Positions 1-8,569 are shown, counted from the stretch's first letter. The stretch is 12,126 nt of DNA from Methanoregula sp. (GCA_003157895.1 PMKW01000153.1:7154-19279); one strand, 5' to 3'. A program made the numbers and translations. Notes: a model not told the origin generated them from the sequence alone.

Positions 1-20
1 ACGGATCATTGTGCAATGGG

Positions 21-35
21 CGCAAATTTATGGCA
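21..35 (+). promoter_or_regulatory. possible promoter of the prf1-argS-taw1-sepS operon
   Basis: An A/T-rich TATA-like stretch (CAAATTTATGG) lies about 50 nt before the prf1 ATG at 82, so a transcript could start near 50-57 with a short leader. All three plus-strand frames are open from base 1 to stops at 44-46, 48-50 and 52-54, so the first ~50 bases may instead be the tail of an upstream gene that I cannot identify. The call rests on base composition and spacing alone. Confidence 0.3.
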
Positions 36-81
36 ACCGCGGGTGAATAAGTAATAGCTTTAGAGAGGTTTGGATCCGGCA

Positions 82-1353
82 ATGACTGAAGAGGCGGAGA
101 TGGATGACGCGCGTAAGCGTTATGAGTTCAAAAAGGTCCTGGAGAAACTTCAGTCCCAGCAGGGGGATGGTACAGAGCTGATTACACTCTACATACCGCC
201 AGACAAGCAGATCTACGATGTGACCAACCAGCTCAAGGATGAGTTTGGCCAGTGCGCCAACATCAAGAGCAAGCAGACGCGGACCAATGTCCAGAGTGCT
301 ATCTCCTCCATTCTCTCACGTCTCAAGTACTACAAGCGCCCGCCGGAAAAGGGTCTTGCAGTCTTCTGCGGTACCGTAAAAACGTACGGTGATCGCACCG
401 ATCTCCAGTGTACTATTATCGAACCACCGGAACCGCTCAATCTCTATATGTACCGCTGCAGCTCGAACTTTGAACTTGAACCATTAAAGCAGATGCTCGA
501 GGAAAAGTACGTATACGGCCTGCTCGTCCTCGACAAGCGCGAAGCCTACTGGGGATTTTTACGCGGCAACCGGATCGAACCGATGGGCGGGGCAAACTCA
601 ACGGTACCAGGCAAGATGCGAAAAGGCGGTCAGTCTGCTGCCCGGTTCGGACGCCTGCGTGAGATCGCCATCGACGAGTTCTATACCAAGATCGGCGAGC
701 GATCCAGTGCGATCTTCCTCGCGGAAAAAGATTTTTTCGTACGGTTCAAAGGTGTCCTGATCGGGGGCCCCAGCCCGACAAAAGAGGAGTTCGAGAAGGG
801 GTCTTATCTTCATCATGAGGTCCAGAAACGGATCATCGGTCTCTTCGATGTTGCGTACACCAATGAGGACGGGCTCTCGGAACTGGTTGATGCCGCAAAG
901 GATGCTCTCAAAGGGATGACGGTCATCAAGGAGAAGGCCTTCATGGATCGGTTCTTAAAAGAACTGGTCAAGGATGACGGGGTTGCCGCGTATGGTGAGG
1001 AGAGCATCCGACACAATCTCGAGATCGGGGCGGTCGATATGCTTCTTCTCTCAGCAAATCTCCGGAAATCACGGCTCCGGATCAAGTGCCAGAGCTGCGA
1101 TTATACCACGGAGAAGACAGTCGGTATTGAGCCCGGCAAGACGCTCGCCGATATTGTGTTCGGCAGTTGCCCGAAATGCACGGCACCGCTCGTGCTTGAA
1201 GAGGAGATCGATATTGTCGATGAGCTGACCAAGCTCGCAGACCAGAGCAGTTCCAAGGTAGAGCTCATCTCAGACGACTTCGAAGAGGGATCAATCCTCT
1301 TCTCTGCATTCGGCGGAATTGCGGCTATCCTCCGCTACAGGACGGGATACTAA
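82..1353 (+). CDS. prf1: peptide chain release factor aRF1
   Basis: This is the archaeal class-1 release factor, which reads all three stop codons in the ribosomal A site and triggers hydrolysis of peptidyl-tRNA. At 423 residues it has the usual family length. Visible signatures, numbered from ATG 82, are NIKS (60-63) and YRCSSNF, matching YxCxxxF (124-130), in the stop-codon-reading N domain; GGQ (182-184) in the catalytic M domain; and a C-terminal zinc knuckle with Cys 336, 339, 363 and 366, as in archaeal aRF1. Three in-frame starts exist: TTG at 70, ATG at 82 and ATG at 100. A GAGAGGT at 63-69 sits about 12 nt before ATG 82 but directly abuts TTG 70, so 82 is preferred. ATG 100 has its own GAGG and is possible. 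The gene heads the translation operon, and argS begins at the base after its TAA. Confidence 0.96.
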   Translation: MTEEAEMDDARKRYEFKKVLEKLQSQQGDGTELITLYIPPDKQIYDVTNQLKDEFGQCANIKSKQTRTNVQSAISSILSRLKYYKRPPEKGLAVFCGTVKTYGDRTDLQCTIIEPPEPLNLYMYRCSSNFELEPLKQMLEEKYVYGLLVLDKREAYWGFLRGNRIEPMGGANSTVPGKMRKGGQSAARFGRLREIAIDEFYTKIGERSSAIFLAEKDFFVRFKGVLIGGPSPTKEEFEKGSYLHHEVQKRIIGLFDVAYTNEDGLSELVDAAKDALKGMTVIKEKAFMDRFLKELVKDDGVAAYGEESIRHNLEIGAVDMLLLSANLRKSRLRIKCQSCDYTTEKTVGIEPGKTLADIVFGSCPKCTAPLVLEEEIDIVDELTKLADQSSSKVELISDDFEEGSILFSAFGGIAAILRYRTGY

Positions 1354-3018
1354 ATGCCCCACGACATATTCACTATCATTGAAACAGCAATAAAAGAGAC
1401 GACCGGTGCTGCGGATGCCCTCCTGACCGATGGGGGAGAGCACGCAGATCTCGCATCAACCGTGGCATTTGCCCAGGCAAAACAGAAAAAACAGGCCCCG
1501 GTGAAGATTGCACAGGATCTTGTTGCAGATTTAAAAAAACGCCCGGATCTTTCCGGTATTACCATTGAAGCGAAGGGGCCGTACCTCAATTTCATCTTCG
1601 GCAATGCGTACGTCAGCGAAATACTTCGTGCTGCAGTCCGGCCCGGTTACGGCAACCTTCCGAAGAAATCCACGCGGGTTGTTCTTGAACACACCAGCGC
1701 CAACCCGAACGGCCCCCTGCATGTCGGGCACATCCGGAACTCGATCATCGGCGACACGCTTGCCCGCGCGTTCAGGAAAGCCGGCTACCCGCTCGAAGTG
1801 CAGTATTATGTCAATGACATGGGCCGCCAGATCGCGATCGTGGTCTGGGGATTCGATAACCTTAATAGCGCTCAACAACCCGGCGAAAAAGAGGATGCCC
1901 ACATTGCCCGGGTCTATATTGCAGCGAACCGCGAGATCGAGAAAGACGAGGGGATCACCCAGCAAGTCAATGTCCTGATGCAGCTCGTGGAGAACGGTGA
2001 CCCGACAACCGTGAAGAAGTTCCGCAAAGAGGTATCCCGCTGCCTTGACGGGTTCAGGGTCACATTAAAAGACCTCAACGTCGCGCACGACCGGTTCGTC
2101 TGGGAGAGCGATTTCATCCGGAACGGGAATACAGAACGGATCATCAACAAGCTCAAACGGATGCCGCAGGCCCACGAGGACGAGACACTCTATCTCGATC
2201 TCTCCGAGTTCGGGTTCGAGAACAAGTATGTCATCCGCCGCAGCGATGGCACCTCGGTCTATGCAGCCCGTGACCTCGCATTCCATGCATGGAAGGGGGC
2301 AAACTTTGACCGTGTCATAGACGTCCTCGGCGCCGACCACAAGCTCATCGGTGCACAGCTCCAGTGTACCATGAAGATCCTGGGTGAGAAAGTACCGGAG
2401 ATCGTCTACTTCGAATTCGTTTCCCTGCCGGAAGGGTCGATGAGCACCCGGGCGGGTAAATTCGTCTCGGCCGACGACCTCATCACTGAGATCCGCAAGC
2501 GCGCTTTTGAAGAAGTGACGGTGCGGAGGCCGGAACTCGACGACGAGACGAGGGGATCTATCGCCCGGTCGGTCGGGCTTGCCGCCATCCGCTACGATAT
2601 CGTGAAGGTCTCCCCGGAGAAGAGCACGGTCTTTGACTGGAAGGAGGCGCTGGACTTCGAGCGCCAGAGCGGCCCCTACATCCAGTATGCCCATGCCCGC
2701 GCCTGCAGCATCCTTGAAAAAGCCGGCACGTTTACCGAGTGTTATGAACTGGAGACGGCACAGGAGATCGCACTTGCAAAGCAGATCGCAAAATTCCCTC
2801 AGGTCATAGAGAGGGTTGTAGCCGAACTCCGGCCGCATATCCTTGCCACCTATTCACGGGAGCTTGCGGACACGTTCAATACCTTCTACCACTTCGAGCC
2901 GGTACTGAAGAGCGAGGGAAAAATCCGGGACCGCCGGCTTACGCTGGTAAAAGCGGTGCAGAACACCTTGAAAGAGTCCCTCGAAACACTCGGGATCGAT
3001 GCCATCAGATCCATGTGA
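1354..3018 (+). CDS. argS: arginyl-tRNA synthetase
   Basis: This class I synthetase charges tRNA-Arg with arginine in the cytoplasm. The 554-residue protein follows family order. An N-terminal additional domain occupies about 1-100. The Rossmann core carries the HIGH-type signature HVGH (123-126) after a typical TSANPNGPL lead-in. GADH is at 326-329, and a KMSKS-equivalent loop, SMSTRAGK, is at 362-369. The DALR anticodon-binding domain runs from about 441, starting at QYAHARA, to the end. The start ATG directly follows the prf1 stop codon, so translation is probably coupled; a GGGA lies about 8 nt upstream. The last 20 nt overlap the start of taw1 in another frame. All catalytic motifs are intact and nothing suggests recent transfer. 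Confidence 0.97.
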   Translation: MPHDIFTIIETAIKETTGAADALLTDGGEHADLASTVAFAQAKQKKQAPVKIAQDLVADLKKRPDLSGITIEAKGPYLNFIFGNAYVSEILRAAVRPGYGNLPKKSTRVVLEHTSANPNGPLHVGHIRNSIIGDTLARAFRKAGYPLEVQYYVNDMGRQIAIVVWGFDNLNSAQQPGEKEDAHIARVYIAANREIEKDEGITQQVNVLMQLVENGDPTTVKKFRKEVSRCLDGFRVTLKDLNVAHDRFVWESDFIRNGNTERIINKLKRMPQAHEDETLYLDLSEFGFENKYVIRRSDGTSVYAARDLAFHAWKGANFDRVIDVLGADHKLIGAQLQCTMKILGEKVPEIVYFEFVSLPEGSMSTRAGKFVSADDLITEIRKRAFEEVTVRRPELDDETRGSIARSVGLAAIRYDIVKVSPEKSTVFDWKEALDFERQSGPYIQYAHARACSILEKAGTFTECYELETAQEIALAKQIAKFPQVIERVVAELRPHILATYSRELADTFNTFYHFEPVLKSEGKIRDRRLTLVKAVQNTLKESLETLGIDAIRSM

Positions 3019-3898
3019 ACCCTTAATAAAACAGGGTTACCAGTTTTTTTCAAAGACCTCAACTGCCGCACTCAAGCCATGCATGTGGTGCAAGCGCGCC
3101 CTTGCCGGGGGGGAGATGTGCTACAAGCACCAGTTCTATGGGATTGACAGCCACCGCTGCGTCCAGATGACCCCCACGCTCCGCTGCAACCAGCGCTGTC
3201 GCTTCTGCTGGCGTTCCTTTGAGCACGAACCGCGTGAAGAGGACGAGTGCCCGCCGGAAACGATCCTTGCCGGTATCCACAAGTTCCAGAAGAAGGCACT
3301 TGCCGGTTACAACGCAGTGCTTGACAATACAGTGACCGAGGAGCGGTGGCACGAGGCACTCGATCCAAAGCATATAGCTATCTCGCTTTCCGGGGAACCG
3401 ACGTTGTATTCCCGGCTCCCGGAACTGATCGACCTCTTCACCAGCAAAGGTTATACAACATTTCTGGTCAGTAACGGTACCAGCCCTGAAATGCTGAAAA
3501 AATGCCATCCCTTCCAGACGTACGTCTCCCTTGATGCACCGGACCGGGAAACTTACTTGGCAGTCTGCCGTCCGCTGGGGGATTACTGGGACCTGGTGCA
3601 GGAGAGTCTCCGGCTGCTTGCTTCCCGCAGATCGGCAATCAGGATAACATTGGTGAAGGGGCTCAATGATTTCGCCCCGGAATGCTACGCCGCGATCCTG
3701 CAGGACGCGGGCGCAAGTTTTGTGGAAATAAAGGGATATATGTATCTGGGATACAGTAGAAACCGGTTGGCAAGAGAGAACATGCCGGAGCATGCGGAAG
3801 TGCGGTCATTTGCGGAGAAGATCGCGGCCGCGTGCGATTACCGGTTCAAAGATGAGAACAAACTGAGCAGAGTGGTAGTGCTGGAGCGTACGACATGA
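2999..3898 (+). CDS. taw1: tRNA 4-demethylwyosine synthase, radical SAM (Taw1/TYW1)
   Basis: Taw1 condenses N1-methylguanosine at position 37 of tRNA-Phe with pyruvate-derived carbons to make the tricyclic base 4-demethylwyosine. The radical-SAM Cx3Cx2C motif is Cys 63, 67 and 70 ([10 protein letters not shown]). Three further cysteines at 28, 41 and 54 have the 13-residue spacing of the second Fe-S cluster in archaeal Taw1 (comparison with the M. jannaschii protein from memory). SGEPT near 131-135 is the SAM-contacting strand, and KGYMYLGYS is a conserved substrate-side segment. The 299-residue length is typical for the flavodoxin-less archaeal form. The ATG at 2999 lies inside the argS end. 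The next in-frame ATG (3083) would remove Cys28, and the stretch [15 protein letters not shown] before it resembles known Taw1 N termini, so 2999 is chosen. Confidence 0.93.
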   Translation: MPSDPCEPLIKQGYQFFSKTSTAALKPCMWCKRALAGGEMCYKHQFYGIDSHRCVQMTPTLRCNQRCRFCWRSFEHEPREEDECPPETILAGIHKFQKKALAGYNAVLDNTVTEERWHEALDPKHIAISLSGEPTLYSRLPELIDLFTSKGYTTFLVSNGTSPEMLKKCHPFQTYVSLDAPDRETYLAVCRPLGDYWDLVQESLRLLASRRSAIRITLVKGLNDFAPECYAAILQDAGASFVEIKGYMYLGYSRNRLARENMPEHAEVRSFAEKIAAACDYRFKDENKLSRVVVLERTT

Positions 3899-5478
3899 GA
3901 TTCAACCCCGAGGACTGGAAACAGAAATCACACGAGAACTTTGAAGGTGCGTGGCATGATGGCCCGTCGGTCCTGACACCGGCTTCCCATGCCGATACTT
4001 ACCCATGCCGGGTGTACAAGCGGGCGCAGGCCCACCCGGTCTTTGCTACCATCAACCGGCTGCGCGAGACCTACCTCTCGCTTGGCTTTGATGAAGCTGA
4101 GGTCCCGGTCATCATCGACGAGAAGGATATCTACCGCCAGTTTGGTCCCGAGGCAATGGCCGTGCTCGATCGCGTCTTCTATCTGGGTGGCCTCCCGCGA
4201 CCAAACGTGGGGATTGCCCGGGACCGGCTCGACAAGATCAACGGGATTCTCGGCAAGACGATGCCCGCTGCAACCGAGGAGAAACTCCGCGAGACGCTCC
4301 ATGCGTACAAGAAATCGGAGATCGATGGGGACGAGCTGACCTTCGAGCTCTCAAAGGTACTGGAGACTGACGACGGTGTCATTGTCCACATCCTTGACGC
4401 TGTCTTCCCTGAATTCAGGGAACTGGCTCCGGAGTCCTCGCGATCCACGCTCCGCAGCCACATGACAAGCGGCTGGTTTATGACGCTTGGATCCATCTGG
4501 GAGAAGAGTCCGATGCCGCTCCGGCTCTTCTCGGTGGACCGCTGTTTCCGCCGCGAGCAGGCTGAAGGCCCGACCCGGCTCATGACCTACCACTCTGCCT
4601 CCTGTATCGTTGCCGGCGACGATATTACCCTCGATGAGGGAAAAGCCGTCAGCGAAGCACTCCTCTCCGCGTTCGGGTACACCGATTTCCGTTTCCAGCC
4701 TGATGAGAAACGCTCCAAGTATTACATGCCGGACTCCCAGACAGAGGTTTATGCCCGGCACCAGGTCCATGGGTGGGTCGAAGTGGCAACCTTCGGGATG
4801 TACTCTCCCTCTGCACTTTCCGAATATGGTATTGGCGTCCCGGTCATGAACCTCGGCCTTGGCGTGGAGCGGCTTGCAATGATTGCATATAACTCCAACG
4901 ATGTCCGGCAGCTCTGCTACCCCCAGTTCTTCCCCCGGCCCCTTAACAACAGGGAGATTGCCCGGGCTGTACACCTGCGCGAGGAGCCGGTCTCGGTTGA
5001 GGGAAAGATGCTTGCAGCAGCCATCGCCAAAGTTGCTGCAGCAAACGGAACTGCGCAGGGACCCTGCTTGTTCGAAGCATGGGTGGGTAGTCTTGGCGGT
5101 GCCAGCGTGAAGGTGGTTATCGAGGAACCGGAATCCAATGCCAAGCTCTGCGGACCGGCATGTGCCAATGAGATCTTTGTCCATGAAGGGTCCGTGCTGG
5201 GTGTTCCGGATGCTGAGAAATGGAAACAGGTACGGACAGAGGGTGTGCCAACCGGGATTTCATATCTATCTGCTGTATCGGCACTTGCAGCAGCACGGAT
5301 CGAGGAAGCCGCCCGGTGCGGGAAGGGCACGACCGTGCAGGTCAAGATGGCAAAACTCCCCAGTGACATCAACCTGAAGATCGACGAATACACGATGCGG
5401 TTCATCACCGACAATAAAAAGAAGGTCGATGTACGGGGTCCGGTCTTCCTGTCAGTTCGCTCTATAATGAAGGAATAA
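3895..5478 (+). CDS. sepS: O-phosphoserine--tRNA(Cys) ligase (SepRS)
   Basis: SepRS is a class II synthetase that charges tRNA-Cys with O-phosphoserine; SepCysS then converts it to Cys-tRNA. This is the methanogen alternative to CysRS. The 527-residue protein shows HMTSGWF at 189-195, motif 2 DRCFRREQ at 215-222 followed by TYHSASC at 231-237, QTEVY at 282-286, and motif 3 with [13 protein letters not shown] at 317-329. His189, Thr191, Ser234, Ser236 and probably Asn319 correspond to the phosphoserine-binding residues of the Archaeoglobus enzyme (from memory). The C-terminal part ends in the family-conserved SDINLKIDE and VDVRGPVFL segments of the anticodon-binding region. The ATG overlaps the taw1 stop as ATGA, indicating coupled translation. 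It is the last gene of the operon and is followed by T-tracts. Confidence 0.97.
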   Translation: MRFNPEDWKQKSHENFEGAWHDGPSVLTPASHADTYPCRVYKRAQAHPVFATINRLRETYLSLGFDEAEVPVIIDEKDIYRQFGPEAMAVLDRVFYLGGLPRPNVGIARDRLDKINGILGKTMPAATEEKLRETLHAYKKSEIDGDELTFELSKVLETDDGVIVHILDAVFPEFRELAPESSRSTLRSHMTSGWFMTLGSIWEKSPMPLRLFSVDRCFRREQAEGPTRLMTYHSASCIVAGDDITLDEGKAVSEALLSAFGYTDFRFQPDEKRSKYYMPDSQTEVYARHQVHGWVEVATFGMYSPSALSEYGIGVPVMNLGLGVERLAMIAYNSNDVRQLCYPQFFPRPLNNREIARAVHLREEPVSVEGKMLAAAIAKVAAANGTAQGPCLFEAWVGSLGGASVKVVIEEPESNAKLCGPACANEIFVHEGSVLGVPDAEKWKQVRTEGVPTGISYLSAVSALAAARIEEAARCGKGTTVQVKMAKLPSDINLKIDEYTMRFITDNKKKVDVRGPVFLSVRSIMKE

Positions 5479-5504
5479 TTTTCTTTTTTTTTTAGTTTTT
5501 TTTA
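5479..5504 (+). terminator. double T-tract terminator after sepS
   Basis: Directly after the sepS TAA comes T4-C-T10-AG-T8, with no strong hairpin ahead of it. Archaeal RNA polymerase terminates intrinsically on such U-tracts, so this probably ends the translation operon transcript and insulates it from the next unit. Confidence 0.8.
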
Positions 5505-5530
5505 TCAGTGAAATGCCGGTCCTTTTCTTT

Positions 5531-5550
5531 ATGTTAGAAATAGATAACAT
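5531..5550 (+). promoter_or_regulatory. operator-like inverted repeat, copy 1
   Basis: The 20-mer ATGTTAGAAATAGATAACAT has perfect 6-nt inverted arms (ATGTTA and TAACAT) around an 8-nt spacer. An identical copy follows 32 bp downstream. It lies immediately upstream of a TATA-like TTAATATG (5550-5557), so a bound protein would contact the region used by TFB and TBP. The XRE-type regulator at 6012-6245 is the obvious candidate ligand (inference). Confidence 0.7.
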
Positions 5551-5600
5551 TAATATGAAATGATGTTAGAAATAGATAACATACGAGTGTTATAAATATG
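5550..5600 (+). promoter_or_regulatory. promoter region of the membrane protein/regulator operon
   Basis: Two TATA-like elements are present. TTAATATG (5550-5557) sits between the operator copies and would place initiation near 5578-5583. TTATAAATA (5590-5598) lies just after copy 2 and would place it near 5617. The first suits translation from ATG 5598. The second would force use of ATG 5640, which has a GGAG five bases upstream. I favour the first because ATG 5598 preserves a full first membrane helix, but the sequence alone does not settle it. Confidence 0.45.
5563..5582 (+). promoter_or_regulatory. operator-like inverted repeat, copy 2
   Basis: This is a perfect 20/20 copy of the site at 5531-5550. 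The 32-bp offset is about three helical turns, so dimers bound at both sites would sit on the same DNA face. The copy covers the interval between the upstream TATA-like element and the expected transcription start. Confidence 0.7.
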
Positions 5601-5987
5601 AAACTAAGGAATGTCTATCGGATCGTGATTGGAGTACTAATGCTGATAAGCGGTATCATGTCGATTCTGCTGACTGCCGAAAATCCGATTGTCGGTACCA
5701 TTCTCCTCTGTGCAGGTCTGGCCTTCCTGATTACCGGGATCACACGACACCGGAGATACGGTGATGAGCCGGAGTCTGATGAGCGGTCAAGTAAAATCGG
5801 TGCATACGGTATAACCTATGCATGGCTGACCGGCCTCTTCTTCATGTTCGGGCTTTTCTGGCTGGATTATTTCAATATACTCAGGCTCAGTGAACAGAAT
5901 GCACTCGCACTCTCGATCCTTGTTCTCGCACTCTCAGCATTTATCTACCAGATATATCTCTTCCGTAAAGGCGATGTTGACCGATGA
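5598..5987 (+). CDS. four-helix membrane protein, DUF2178-like
   Basis: This small integral membrane protein of 129 residues has no known reaction. Four hydrophobic segments are visible, at about 7-25, 30-49, 66-91 and 102-122. A charged cytoplasmic-type loop (51-65) contains EPESDERSSKIGAYG, a DER..K.GA pattern that recalls the DUF2178 family, where such proteins are often encoded beside an XRE regulator. The family call is from memory and tentative. ATG 5598 has only a weak GAGTG eight bases upstream. ATG 5640 has a better GGAG but would cut the first membrane segment roughly in half, so 5598 is kept. The regulator gene follows after 24 bp and is probably co-transcribed. The gene may encode a sensor, stress or immunity-type partner for the regulator, but nothing in the sequence decides this. 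Confidence 0.75.
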   Translation: MKLRNVYRIVIGVLMLISGIMSILLTAENPIVGTILLCAGLAFLITGITRHRRYGDEPESDERSSKIGAYGITYAWLTGLFFMFGLFWLDYFNILRLSEQNALALSILVLALSAFIYQIYLFRKGDVDR

Positions 5988-6011
5988 CTTCAGATATTAC
6001 AGGGTGATGGT

Positions 6012-6245
6012 GTGCAGAACAGAATCAGGGAGTACCGGGGCCGGTTCTCACTGACACAGGATGATCTCGCGAAAAAGGTCGGTGTACGCCGGGAGACGAT
6101 TGTATTCCTGGAGCGGGGAAAATATAATCCTTCGCTCAAACTCGCCCATGATGTGGCAAAAACGCTGAATGCTACAATCGATGAACTGTTCATCTTTGAT
6201 GATGAGCCGGAGACACCGGAGAGCCGGGTTGTACTAGGGGACTGA
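6012..6245 (+). CDS. XRE-family (Cro/CI-type) transcriptional regulator
   Basis: This compact DNA-binding protein of 77 residues is almost entirely a helix-turn-helix domain. The HTH lies at about 15-34 ([20 protein letters not shown]), followed by the ERGKYNPSL recognition-loop signature and a third helical pair through ELF at 58-60. The start is GTG at 6012, with GGTGAT at 6003-6008, a match to the 16S-complementary Shine-Dalgarno sequence. No ligand-binding or metal-binding domain is present, only a short acidic tail. It lies 24 bp after the membrane-protein gene. The paired 20-bp inverted repeats at 5531-5550 and 5563-5582 are the likely targets, giving an autorepressed operon (inference). 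The gene ends 11 bp from the convergent helicase gene. Confidence 0.88.
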   Translation: MQNRIREYRGRFSLTQDDLAKKVGVRRETIVFLERGKYNPSLKLAHDVAKTLNATIDELFIFDDEPETPESRVVLGD

Positions 6246-6256
6246 CTAAAATCAGA

Positions 6257-8569
6257 TTATGGGACTGTAATTTCCTGCCCCGATAAACAGGGAGGACAGG
6301 GCCCGTTCTTTTCAGGTTCCCTACCCAGTTCCCCAAGAATGAGGATCGTTGCATCCTTATCAAGTGGCTGGTTGTCATTCCCGCATTTCGGGGAATAAAT
6401 ACACGAGGGACAGCCTTTCTCGCATGTGCAGTCCCGCACCAGTTCATGGGCACTTGTGAGGAGGGCGGGAAGTACCTCGTACGCCTTTTCAGCAAGTCCG
6501 ATACCCCCCTCACAGGCATCGTAGACAAAAATAACCGGTTCACTGTTCTCACCAAACACCGGTGAGGAGAGACCTCCGATATCCCAGCGATCGCACATGA
6601 CATGCAGAGGCATGAGCGCGATGATCGCGTGTTCTGCACCATGAAGCCCCCCGGGAAGATCATGTCCGGCCGCGATGACTTTCTGTCCGATATGATCCGG
6701 GAGAATAATCCAGAACGCTTTGGTCCGGAAGGTTAGTGGGGGGAGCGTAAGTGGTTCCACACCGATGATCGTATCTTTGTGTTTGATCTTGTATCCGGTT
6801 ATCGTCTCCGTCACTTCCACATCACCAAACGCACATTTCATTCCATTGACCAGATGGCTCTCGATCGTTTCGAGCACGGACAAACTAGCCTCCTTAAGAG
6901 GTTGTGTATAATAATCAACATCGGTTTCGGAAACACGAACCGTATGCGTCTCCAGGTCCATCTCGTTCACCACATAAGTTACACCCTGGTGGAGCATGAT
7001 GGCCCCTTTGTGAGCTTCACGGAAGGCCTGCCCCCGGTCCATCGTTTCGAGAAGCTTGCCTTTACAGACAATGCGGAATGTCGGCCCGGGAATCCCGTCG
7101 AGCTGGACCGCATCCGCGGCCCGGCCCCGCCCGGAATAAACCCACCCGCGGGAGGTTTTCCGTACGAGATCGTGAGTCGAGAGATCCGCAAGGAAAGATG
7201 AGAGGGATTCTCCGAAGAAAACGGTATCTGTGACATCATTAACCGGAAGTTCGGCAGCAGCGCAGAGCAGGTGTCCTGAGACAATGTAAGGGTTCCGGGT
7301 ATCGACGATAGCATGTTCATGCGGCCGGGAAAAAAACCGGTCCGGGTGGTTCATGAAATACTGGTCGAGGGGATTTGCCATGGCAATAAGCACTGCAAGG
7401 GACTCTGTCCCGTTTCTCCCGGCGCGGCCGGCCTGCTGTCGAGTCGACATCATGGTGCCGGGAAAACCGGAGATAATTACTGCATCCAGAGAACCGATAT
7501 CGATCCCGAGTTCGAGGGCATTGGTTGAAACAATCCCTTTCACACTCCCTTCCTTCAGTTGCCGCTCAATGACCCTCCGCTCCTCAGGAAGATAACCTGC
7601 CCGGTAGGCAGAGATGGAATCTGCGAGACGGGATGATATGTGCCGGGCATCCTCGCGTGCCCAGAGCGTCACCAGTTCTGCCATCTTCCGGGAGCCGGTA
7701 AAACAGAGGGTCTGGAGATTTTCTTTGACGCAGGACAGGAGAAGGTCTTTTGTCTCCTGATGTCCTGATCGTTCACCGATCCCGTCATAGAACGGGTTAT
7801 AGAGGACAAAGGTCTTCCTGCCATGGGGAGAGCCATCTTCATGGATCAGATCGAATGGTTGGCCGGTGAGGTTTCCTGCAAACTCAACCGGGTTGGCTAT
7901 GGTTGCAGTTGAAAGGACAAATTGTGGCTTTGAGCCATAAAAAAGACATAGGCGCAGCAGTCTCCTGAGGAGAAAGGCAATATGGGAGCCGAAAATCCCA
8001 CGGTAGCGATGAGCCTCATCTATAACGATAAAACGCAGGCCGGAAAAGAACGGACGCCATTTCGCATGCCATGAGAGGACCTGGTGCAGTTCGTAAGGAT
8101 TGGAGACAATAATCCGTGCATTGTCACGGATAGCTGCGCGCTTCGATTGCGGGGTATCACCATCATAAATTGCCGGTTTTGTGGATATACCGGTGAATTT
8201 GGCCATCTGTTCAAGAGTTGTAAGCTGGTCATTGGAAAGGGCTTTTGTCGGGTATAAGTAAAGGGACCGGGCATCCGGATCCATTTCCATTTTCTCAAAA
8301 ACAGGGAGATTGAAAGCCAAAGTCTTACCACTTGCAGTTGGTGTCGTGATGATCACATTTTTACCGGCACGGATATGATCGATGGCATCACACTGGTGAG
8401 AATATAACCGGATTCTTTTATGATTGAGATATGCTGCGAGCGAAGAGGAGAGGGGCATCCTGAGTGCCCCGTATTGTGCTTCTGCCTGCCTGACCACATC
8501 CTTATGAACGACCCGGTTCCGGTACACCGGGTTTGCATCAAGAAGGAGGAGCAGATCAGCAATGGCCAT
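6257..8569 (-). CDS. mrfA: MrfA-like DEAH-box DNA repair helicase (YprA/Hrq1 family, DUF1998)
   Basis: This superfamily 2 helicase of 770 residues is close in size to B. subtilis MrfA (749 aa). Core motifs are all present: TPTASGKT (76-83, Walker A), DEAH (184-187), STAT (220-223) and QQAGRAGRNG (378-387). The C-terminal DUF1998 region carries HGAEHA (643-648), YDACEGGIG (683-691) and a CxCx3Cx2C zinc site at Cys 714, 716, 720 and 723, the spacing of the essential MrfA cysteines (from memory). Bacterial MrfA is a 3'-5' helicase working with exonuclease MrfB to excise mitomycin-type adducts; the same role here is inferred. A tail after 750 carries CPPC (758-761). The ATG is preceded by AGGAGAGGT (8572-8580 on this strand), a strong Shine-Dalgarno sequence inside the nuclease gene's end. 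The overlap with that gene is 14 nt, so translation is probably coupled. Confidence 0.92.
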   Translation of the reverse strand: MAIADLLLLLDANPVYRNRVVHKDVVRQAEAQYGALRMPLSSSLAAYLNHKRIRLYSHQCDAIDHIRAGKNVIITTPTASGKTLAFNLPVFEKMEMDPDARSLYLYPTKALSNDQLTTLEQMAKFTGISTKPAIYDGDTPQSKRAAIRDNARIIVSNPYELHQVLSWHAKWRPFFSGLRFIVIDEAHRYRGIFGSHIAFLLRRLLRLCLFYGSKPQFVLSTATIANPVEFAGNLTGQPFDLIHEDGSPHGRKTFVLYNPFYDGIGERSGHQETKDLLLSCVKENLQTLCFTGSRKMAELVTLWAREDARHISSRLADSISAYRAGYLPEERRVIERQLKEGSVKGIVSTNALELGIDIGSLDAVIISGFPGTMMSTRQQAGRAGRNGTESLAVLIAMANPLDQYFMNHPDRFFSRPHEHAIVDTRNPYIVSGHLLCAAAELPVNDVTDTVFFGESLSSFLADLSTHDLVRKTSRGWVYSGRGRAADAVQLDGIPGPTFRIVCKGKLLETMDRGQAFREAHKGAIMLHQGVTYVVNEMDLETHTVRVSETDVDYYTQPLKEASLSVLETIESHLVNGMKCAFGDVEVTETITGYKIKHKDTIIGVEPLTLPPLTFRTKAFWIILPDHIGQKVIAAGHDLPGGLHGAEHAIIALMPLHVMCDRWDIGGLSSPVFGENSEPVIFVYDACEGGIGLAEKAYEVLPALLTSAHELVRDCTCEKGCPSCIYSPKCGNDNQPLDKDATILILGELGREPEKNGPCPPCLSGQEITVP

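Noticed and set aside
1..54. Possible C-terminal end of an upstream gene; all three plus frames are open at base 1.
   Set aside because: At most 17 codons are visible, none recognisable, and random sequence of this length is often open. It is mentioned with the promoter but not called as a gene.
2065..2838. A 257-codon open frame on the minus strand within argS.
   Set aside because: It is antisense to the conserved catalytic core of argS, has no recognisable domain, and exists because of the GC-rich codon use of the real gene.
3059..3793. A 244-codon open frame on the minus strand within taw1.
   Set aside because: It is an exact shadow of the radical-SAM gene, shows no family motif and has a composition unlike a folded protein.
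4351..5184. A 277-codon open frame on the minus strand within sepS.
   Set aside because: It is antisense to sepS motifs 2 and 3 with no domain or start signal of its own.
5531..5582. The two 20-bp repeats considered as a minimal CRISPR array.
   Set aside because: There are only two copies with a 12-nt gap, no further units and no cas genes. The palindromic arms and promoter position fit operators.
6242..6255. A CTGA/TCAG hairpin between the convergent regulator and helicase genes considered as a bidirectional terminator.
   Set aside because: The stem is only 4 bp with no adjacent T-tract, so it is not distinguishable from chance.
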